Below, piece after piece: positions 1 to 3,957 of a stretch of DNA of 5,622 nt. The translations under genes were made by a program, and so were the position numbers. The notes below the pieces were generated by a model. That model was not told where the DNA came from, made no database searches, and worked only from the letters and a program-made list of their open reading frames with translations. Origin of the DNA: Lysobacterales bacterium (lineage in GTDB: Bacteria; Pseudomonadota; Gammaproteobacteria; Xanthomonadales; SZUA-36); contig JAPHTE010000097.1 of the NCBI GenBank assembly GCA_026196445.1, positions 1-5,622 on the forward strand. The letters are read 5' to 3'. Position 1 is the stretch's first letter, and every line of letters starts with the position of its first letter.

Positions 1-69
1 CATGCCATTCTCGACCAGGCCAACACGGGTTTCCGTCGGGGTCACGTTGATCAGGATTTCTTCACTCAT
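1..69 (-). CDS. rng: Ribonuclease G, N-terminal fragment (cut by the window edge)
   Basis: Only the first 23 codons are present, starting at the ATG at 69-67 and running off the left edge. The peptide opens MSEEILINVTPTETRVGLVE, which matches the start of E. coli RNase G (M-x-x-E-L-L-V-N-V-T-P-S-E-T-R-V-A). Members of the RNase E/G family are single-strand-specific endoribonucleases that mature the 5' end of 16S rRNA and cleave some mRNAs. The S1 RNA-binding domain and the catalytic DNase I-like domain lie outside the window. The ribosome binding site is modest: a GGAA about 10-11 nt upstream of the ATG. The gene lies 112 nt downstream of maf, and a maf (yhdE)-rng pair is also found in E. coli, which supports the call. 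RNase E is the main alternative, but the N-terminus (NVTPTETRVG) and the maf neighbour favour RNase G. Confidence 0.88.
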   Translation of the reverse strand, partial: MSEEILINVTPTETRVGLVENGM

Positions 70-132
70 AAACGTGTCGTTCCGCGTTCGGAGGCGTTGA
101 CTATAGAAGCGCTAGGATACCATCCGGACCCG

Positions 133-154
133 CCTCGGCGTTGACCGAGGTCAA
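133..154 (-). other. Two overlapping dyads in the maf-rng gap
   Basis: The 112-nt gap between maf and rng (70-181) has no gene. On the minus strand it contains the near-perfect palindrome TTGACC-TC-GGTCAA (154-141). A second inverted repeat, CCTCGG-TCAACG-CCGAGG (150-133), overlaps it. As RNA the two stems (a 5-bp stem closed by a CUCG loop, or a 6-bp stem with a 6-nt loop) cannot form together. No run of U follows either one, so this is not a convincing intrinsic terminator for maf. It could be an operator, a processing site or chance. No good promoter for rng was found in the gap: a TATAGT and a TATCCT are present, but neither has a suitable -35 box. Confidence 0.3.
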
Positions 155-181
155 TAGTCGCGATTGTGGCTGCCTGGTGTT

Positions 182-763
182 TCATGCCAGCAATTCCGCC
201 TCGCGCAATAGTTGCGCCGTCTCGAAAAGCGGCAGACCCATGACGCCGGAATAGCTGCCATCGATCCGCCGGATAAACTGCCCGGCACCACCCTGCACCG
301 CGTAGCCACCTGCCTTGTCCATCGGTTCCTCGCCCCTGCAATACTCCCGTATCCAGTCTCCCGGCATGTCACCGAATGTCACCGCCGTGATGTTGAGTGC
401 TTCCAGCACCTTTTCAGGATTCACCACCAGGGCGACCGCCGAATAGACGTGGTGCGTCTGGCCAGACAGCCGTTGCAACATGGCCTCGGCCTCGGGCCGC
501 GTGGCCGGTTTACCGAGAATATCTCCATCCAGCAACACGATGGTGTCAGACCCCAGCGCCGGCATCAGGCCGAGGTTTTGCTCAAAACCCGCCAGGGCTT
601 TTTCACGTGCCAGGCGCACCACGTGCTCGCGCGGTGTCTCAGTTTCGATGATGGACTCGTCGATATTCGCCGGCGCCACGGTAAATCTGACATCCAGTTG
701 CCGAAGTAATTCCTGCCGGCGGGGCGAGGCTGAAGCCAGCAATATCAAGGATGATGAGTTCAT
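182..763 (-). CDS. maf: Maf/YhdE-type nucleoside triphosphate pyrophosphatase
   Basis: A 193-residue protein, the usual length for the Maf family. Maf proteins hydrolyse non-canonical or pyrimidine NTPs (dTTP, UTP, m5UTP for the YhdE branch) to the monophosphate plus pyrophosphate in the cytoplasm, and were first described as septum formation inhibitors. Visible family features are the phosphate-binding SPRR near the N-terminus (S13-R16), E36, K55 in LAREKA, the presumed catalytic aspartate D73 in LGSDTIV (most relatives have GADT), K85 in LGKP, LSGQTHHVYSAVAL (99-112), and DKAGGYAVQG (149-158) with Q157. The ending NGSY-like DGSYSGVMGLPLFET resembles E. coli YhdE more than YceF, which favours the dTTPase/UTPase branch. 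The ATG overlaps the rlmH stop by four bases (ATGA), with no clear Shine-Dalgarno, so translation is probably coupled to rlmH. The reading frame is intact. Confidence 0.95.
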   Translation of the reverse strand: MNSSSLILLASASPRRQELLRQLDVRFTVAPANIDESIIETETPREHVVRLAREKALAGFEQNLGLMPALGSDTIVLLDGDILGKPATRPEAEAMLQRLSGQTHHVYSAVALVVNPEKVLEALNITAVTFGDMPGDWIREYCRGEEPMDKAGGYAVQGGAGQFIRRIDGSYSGVMGLPLFETAQLLREAELLA

Positions 764-1230
764 GCGCGGTGGTATGGATGATTTTGCGTGATAGTCCAGG
801 CCCGGTACAACTGCTCGGCCAATACGACCCGCACCAGCGGGTGCGGTAAAGTCAGTGGGCCAAGTGACCAGCGTGCGTCCGAGCTTGCCAAAATTTCAGG
901 ACTGATACCGTCCGGTCCGCCGATCATGAAACCAACGTCGCGGCCTTCGCCCATCCAGCCCTCCAGGTTTACCGCCAGTTGTTCAGTTGACCAGGCCTTG
1001 CCCCTGACATCCAGTGCAATGACGCGAGAGCGTGCAGGCATCGCAGCCAGCAACGCGTCGCTTTCGGTGGCCATCAGGCGCCTGGTGTCGGCATTCTTGC
1101 CTCGTTTCGCGAGCGCGATTTCACGTAGTGACAGGCTGAGCTCCCGCGGCATGCGGCGGCTGTATTCTGACCAGGCCTCGTTCACCCAGCGTGGCATACG
1201 CTGTCCAACCGCGGCCACCAGCAATTGCAT
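760..1230 (-). CDS. rlmH: 23S rRNA (pseudouridine-1915-N3)-methyltransferase RlmH
   Basis: A 156-residue SPOUT-class methyltransferase (E. coli RlmH/YbeA has 155). It uses S-adenosylmethionine to methylate N3 of pseudouridine 1915 in helix 69 of 23S rRNA, acting on assembled 70S ribosomes as a homodimer. Residues 42-48 carry KRGKNAD. The trefoil-knot SAM-binding region is seen as IALDVRGK (71-78), IGGPDG (103-108) and LTLPHPLVR (126-134), followed by E139, LYRAW (141-145) and the C-terminal NHPYHR (150-155), which reaches the target base. All the residues I would expect in this family are present. The start is well supported: GGAGG lies 8 nt before the ATG. It sits 52 nt behind rsfS, another ribosome factor, and overlaps maf by four bases. 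Confidence 0.97.
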   Translation of the reverse strand: MQLLVAAVGQRMPRWVNEAWSEYSRRMPRELSLSLREIALAKRGKNADTRRLMATESDALLAAMPARSRVIALDVRGKAWSTEQLAVNLEGWMGEGRDVGFMIGGPDGISPEILASSDARWSLGPLTLPHPLVRVVLAEQLYRAWTITQNHPYHRA

Positions 1231-1238
1231 CTAATGAT

Positions 1239-1243
1239 CCTCC
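1239..1243 (-). promoter_or_regulatory. Strong Shine-Dalgarno of rlmH
   Basis: GGAGG on the minus strand, 8 nt upstream of the rlmH ATG at 1230. It fixes the rlmH start and is the strongest ribosome binding site serving a gene in the window. In contrast, rsfS and nadD have weak or distant sites. Confidence 0.7.
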
Positions 1244-1282
1244 AATACCCAGATTGCGGATTAAGCGAGTCAAGAAGCAGTA

Positions 1283-1666
1283 TTACTGGGAACCGCTAAT
1301 ACCGCTGCGGCGTTCGGCGCTGGCTTCCCATAGTTTTTCAAGATTGTAAAAGGCCCTGGTCTGAGGGAGCATCAGGTGCACGATTACGTCATTCAAATCA
1401 ACCAATACCCACTCCCCCTCGCCCGCGCCTTCGACGCCCAGCGGCGGGTTGCCGCCAGCCTTGGCCCTGACGATCAGGTTTTCCGCCATGGATTTCACAT
1501 GCCGGGTCGAATTACCCGACGCGATCACCATGCGCTCGGTCAAGGGACTCCTGTCCGAAACATCGATGATCACGATATCGGCAGCTTTGAAGTCTTCTAG
1601 GGAGGAAACAACGAGTTGTTGCAACTGGTCGGTGGTTAATTCTTCACGAACGGTCTGGGTATTCAA
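1283..1666 (-). CDS. rsfS: Ribosome silencing factor RsfS (YbeB/Iojap family)
   Basis: A 127-residue protein of the RsfS/Iojap family. It binds ribosomal protein uL14 on the 50S subunit and blocks joining to 30S, reducing translation in stationary phase or starvation. Family features: LEDFKAADIVIIDVSD (23-38), GNSTRHVKSMAENL (51-64), LGVEG (76-80), the core WVLVDLNDVIVHLM (86-99), and FYNLEKLW (106-113). A tail of about 14 residues follows the E. coli end, and the N-terminus is about 8 residues longer, giving 127 residues against 105 in E. coli. The start is TTG at 1666-1664: an in-frame TAA lies only 9 nt upstream and there is no in-frame ATG or GTG between. The next possible start, a TTG at codon 15, has no Shine-Dalgarno. 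An AGG sits about 12 nt before the chosen TTG, which is far, so initiation may be weak. The adjacent rlmH also acts on the ribosome. Confidence 0.95.
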   Translation of the reverse strand: MNTQTVREELTTDQLQQLVVSSLEDFKAADIVIIDVSDRSPLTERMVIASGNSTRHVKSMAENLIVRAKAGGNPPLGVEGAGEGEWVLVDLNDVIVHLMLPQTRAFYNLEKLWEASAERRSGISGSQ

Positions 1667-1694
1667 ATTTGATTTTTACCTGTTGGATTAAGCT

Positions 1695-1720
1695 AGTGTA
1701 CTGCATTTACGCAGAACACT
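1695..1720 (-). repeat. Imperfect palindrome in the nadD-rsfS gap
   Basis: On the minus strand AGTGTTCTGC and GCAGTACACT flank the six bases GTAAAT. The arms are 10 bp each with one mismatch. The element lies just downstream of the candidate -10 box at 1728-1723, so it would overlap the predicted transcription start. That position suits an operator bound by a dimeric regulator. In a read-through message from nadD it could instead form a hairpin. No U-run follows, so it is not a standard terminator. The function is unknown and chance is possible. Confidence 0.4.
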
Positions 1721-1722
1721 GA

Positions 1723-1751
1723 ATTTTAGCCGCCAGCATAGTTCGCGTAAA
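1723..1751 (-). promoter_or_regulatory. Candidate sigma70 promoter for rsfS-rlmH-maf
   Basis: In the 109-nt gap after nadD, the minus strand carries TTTACG as a -35 box (1751-1746; 4 of 6 consensus bases), a 17-nt spacer, and TAAAAT as a -10 box (1728-1723; 5 of 6). Initiation would fall near 1717-1715, leaving a leader of about 50 nt before the rsfS TTG. This is the longest gap in the leuS-to-maf run, so an internal promoter is reasonable here. The call is from the sequence only. Confidence 0.45.
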
Positions 1752-1775
1752 GCAAGCATATGTTGCCAGGCTCCT

Positions 1776-2429
1776 TCAGGCAGACAAATAGAGCCGGTTG
1801 TCGGCGATGTATTGCAACACCGGCGCAGGTGACATGCCGTTCAGGGGTTGACCGCGGCGGATGGCGGCCTGAATGGCCGTTGCAGAAATATCGATCAGCT
1901 CGAGATCCAGGTGCAACACCTTGCCCGACGTCGAACCCGCCAGCGCCTGAGGGTCGCTACAGTAGCGGCGCTCGATTTCGGCCGCCAGCTCCGGCAGGTA
2001 AGCAGGCGCGGCGCCTGGCCTCGGAAACGTGATGATGTGGGCCAGTGAAAACAACTGCCGCCATTGGTGCCAGGTGTGCAAGTAGTTGATCGCGTCCTGG
2101 CCGATCAACAGCAGTATTGATTGCCCGGGATATTCCGTACGCAACTCGTGCAGCGTATCCACCATGAACGAGGGGCCATCACGCCTGCATTCCCGATCGT
2201 CGATATCCAGCGCCGGGTAATCCGCCAGCGCCAGGCGTAGCATGTCCAGCCTCTGCGCAGCAGTGGTAAATGGGGTGTTCTTATGTGGAGGATCACCCGC
2301 GGGCAGCAGGTACAGTTTTTCCAGCTGCAGTATGCTGCGCGCCTGTTCAGCGCAACGCAGGTGCGCGTAGTGTACCGGGTCAAAGGTGCCGCCGAAAAAG
2401 GCGAGCGGTGGTTGTTTGCTGATGCGCAC
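1776..2429 (-). CDS. nadD: Nicotinate-nucleotide adenylyltransferase NadD
   Basis: NadD transfers AMP from ATP to nicotinate mononucleotide, giving deamido-NAD, an essential step of NAD synthesis in the cytoplasm. From the GTG at 2429 the protein has 217 residues (E. coli NadD has 213). The nucleotidyltransferase fold is marked by FGGTFDPVHYAH (12-23), which includes the HxxH-type ATP-binding motif. Further marks are LLPAGDPPHK, DDRECRRDGPSFMVDTL (the substrate-binding RxxPSY-like stretch), LIGQDAINYLHTWHQW, and the C-terminal ISATAIQ (181-187) followed by SPAPVLQYIADNRLY. The last motif is usually I-S-S/A-T-x-I-R; here the arginine is glutamine. The frame stays open to a second GTG at 2489, which would add 20 residues and overlap holA by 46 nt. 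I prefer 2429 because it matches family length and starts just after the holA stop, although neither start has a good Shine-Dalgarno. Confidence 0.95.
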   Translation of the reverse strand: MRISKQPPLAFFGGTFDPVHYAHLRCAEQARSILQLEKLYLLPAGDPPHKNTPFTTAAQRLDMLRLALADYPALDIDDRECRRDGPSFMVDTLHELRTEYPGQSILLLIGQDAINYLHTWHQWRQLFSLAHIITFPRPGAAPAYLPELAAEIERRYCSDPQALAGSTSGKVLHLDLELIDISATAIQAAIRRGQPLNGMSPAPVLQYIADNRLYLSA

Positions 2430-2443
2430 GTCGGGGGCCGATT

Positions 2444-3445
2444 TCAGCGGACGGACAACTGCAACAACAGCTCGTCGATGCTCCGCCACGGATCGCCCGC
2501 GGCCCGCCCCTTGCTCTGACGGTCAACCAGGGCCAATATTTTGAATGCTTCGAACAGTTTGCGCGTGTCCAGGCGCCGGGCTGCACTACGAATAATTCCC
2601 TGCTTCTTGTACCAGATATTCAGTCGCCTGAAGGCAGTGGTCTCAGGCTCCCCGGCGCGCATAGCCAGCCTGAAGGCCTCGGTGGTTTTGAGTTCCTTGA
2701 GCAAAGCGCCGAGCAACGGGGGAAGGGGTGTACCGATGCGCTTCAGGCCGGCTGCAACACGCAAGCCCTCTTTCAGGTTCCCGGTCAGCATGTGTTCCGA
2801 CAATACAAAAGCGTCAAAACGGCTGCTGTCGGCGACGGCCTGTAGTACGTCCTCAGCCGTAATCGGACCCGGACCTTTGAGTAAGGCCAGTCGATCGACT
2901 TCCTGGTTGGCTGCCAACAGGTTGCCTTCCAGCCGGTCTGCCAGGATCCGCAAGGCGTCGGTTTCCGGTTGCATCCCCTGCCGCTGCATCCGTTGTTGCA
3001 ACCAGCTTGGCAACTGCGACGCAGCAATCGGCCAGATATCGATCTGCACACCAGCCTTGGCGAGTTTCGACGCCCATTTTGATTTGCGCGATCCGGCATC
3101 CCACTTTTCACAGCTGACCAGTAACAATATCTCGGGGTCCGGGTCCTCCGCCCACTTGGTCAGGATCGCGCCACCCTCACGGCCGGGCTTCCCGGTTGGC
3201 AGACGCAGGTCTATGATCTTGCGTGAACCAAACAACGAAGGCGCTGCCACGGATTGCAATTCCGACCAGTCAAAACCCTGGCCCACGTGCAATAACTCCC
3301 GCTCCAGGAAACCTTGCGCCTTGGCCGCTGCCTTGATCTGGTCGCAGCATTCCTGCAATAACAACGGCTCTTCGCCGCCGACCAGGTAAACCGGCGCCAG
3401 CCCTTGTTCCAGGCTGCCGGCCAATTGCTCTGCTTTAAGCTGCAT
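2444..3445 (-). CDS. holA: DNA polymerase III delta subunit HolA
   Basis: A 333-residue delta subunit (E. coli 343). In the clamp loader, delta is the wrench that opens one interface of the beta sliding clamp so that it can be placed on primed DNA. It has an AAA+-like fold but binds no ATP. In agreement, no Walker A motif is present; LVGGEEPLLLQE (21-32) occupies the corresponding region. The beta-binding element is visible as SLFGSRK (70-76), where L71 and F72 correspond to the L73-F74 pair of E. coli delta. The EGNLLAANQEVDRL segment (173-186) is the conserved helix before the lid and collar regions. The remainder is the helical collar domain, ending in LLLQLSVR. The ATG at 3445 is preceded by GGTAAGAA and lies 13 nt after the lptE stop. 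The lptE-holA-nadD order is conserved in gammaproteobacteria. Confidence 0.96.
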   Translation of the reverse strand: MQLKAEQLAGSLEQGLAPVYLVGGEEPLLLQECCDQIKAAAKAQGFLERELLHVGQGFDWSELQSVAAPSLFGSRKIIDLRLPTGKPGREGGAILTKWAEDPDPEILLLVSCEKWDAGSRKSKWASKLAKAGVQIDIWPIAASQLPSWLQQRMQRQGMQPETDALRILADRLEGNLLAANQEVDRLALLKGPGPITAEDVLQAVADSSRFDAFVLSEHMLTGNLKEGLRVAAGLKRIGTPLPPLLGALLKELKTTEAFRLAMRAGEPETTAFRRLNIWYKKQGIIRSAARRLDTRKLFEAFKILALVDRQSKGRAAGDPWRSIDELLLQLSVR

Positions 3446-3458
3446 TTCTTACCGGGAT

Positions 3459-3950
3459 CTATTTACCGTAGGTACCCAACCGCCTGACTACCATGCGTGC
3501 GAGCGCATCTGACAGGTCTTCGCGTAAAAACTCGTCTTCACGCTCCTTGGACAGGATGTCCTGTTGGTCAAAGCTGTACACGCGGGTTTGCTCGAGAGTC
3601 TGCAGGGGGATCATTTCTTTACCGTCGCTATCCAGCAAGCGGAACTGCACGGTATGACGCAGCATGTATTCACGCACCCGGGCATTGTCGCCAATAGATT
3701 GGATTTCCCTGCGTACGCTGTTTTGTGGCACTTCGAGTACTGCTGCGTCATCTGCGTCCTTGACCACGCGTACTCCATTCTGCTCGAGGTGGGTTTCCAA
3801 CCGGCTAGCGAACTTACTGAACGGAGCCTGTACTTCCAGCCTGGTGTGCTGCATCTCGGCCGGCAGTTCGGCACGTGTCTGCAGCTGGAAACCGCAGGCG
3901 CTCAGCAACAGCGCAAACAGGAAACAGTAAAGGTGACGGGGCTTGATCAT
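3459..3950 (-). CDS. lptE: LPS-assembly lipoprotein LptE (RlpB)
   Basis: A 163-residue lipoprotein. LptE plugs the LptD beta-barrel in the outer membrane and takes part in the final step of lipopolysaccharide export to the cell surface. A type II signal peptide is clear: basic residues at 3-5 (KPR), a hydrophobic stretch (YCFLFALLL) and the lipobox LSAC with the lipidated cysteine at C19. Glycine follows the cysteine rather than aspartate, consistent with sorting to the outer membrane. After CGFQL the protein shows the weakly conserved LptE pattern, including VRREIQSIGDNARVREYML, the strand VQFRLLDSDGKE, and the C-terminal stretch YSFDQQDILSKEREDEFLREDL ending in a helix with VVRRL. The ATG lies 7 nt after the leuS stop. 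Sequence identity within this family is low, so the call rests on the lipobox, length, C-terminal pattern and the leuS-holA position. Confidence 0.93.
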   Translation of the reverse strand: MIKPRHLYCFLFALLLSACGFQLQTRAELPAEMQHTRLEVQAPFSKFASRLETHLEQNGVRVVKDADDAAVLEVPQNSVRREIQSIGDNARVREYMLRHTVQFRLLDSDGKEMIPLQTLEQTRVYSFDQQDILSKEREDEFLREDLSDALARMVVRRLGTYGK

Positions 3951-3957
3951 CAGTACT

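Noticed and set aside
100..125. -10-like boxes TATAGT and TATCCT upstream of rng
   Set aside because: Neither has a reasonable -35 box at 16-18 nt, and the TTGACC nearby is about 29 nt from TATCCT. This is not enough for a promoter call.
66..341. Minus-strand 91-codon frame across the maf end and the maf-rng gap
   Set aside because: It is out of frame with maf over most of its length, has a low-complexity Gly/Arg/Trp composition and no recognisable domain.
212..1234. Plus-strand frames opposite maf and rlmH (212-709, 788-1234)
   Set aside because: Maf and RlmH account fully for these bases, and the opposite frames show no family features.
1244..1273. TTGACT in the rsfS-rlmH gap as a -35 box for rlmH
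   Set aside because: No -10 box is found at 16-18 nt; the nearest AT-rich hexamer (TATTGG) is at 20 nt and matches poorly. rlmH is most likely read from upstream.
1695..1720. The nadD-rsfS palindrome as an intrinsic terminator of nadD
   Set aside because: The stem has a mismatch, is not GC-rich, and is followed by AGCTTAATCC rather than a U-run.
2541..3389. Long plus-strand open frame of 282 codons opposite holA
   Set aside because: It lies entirely inside holA on the other strand. Its translation is rich in Ser, Arg and Ala with no recognisable domain, as expected for the antisense of a GC-rich gene.
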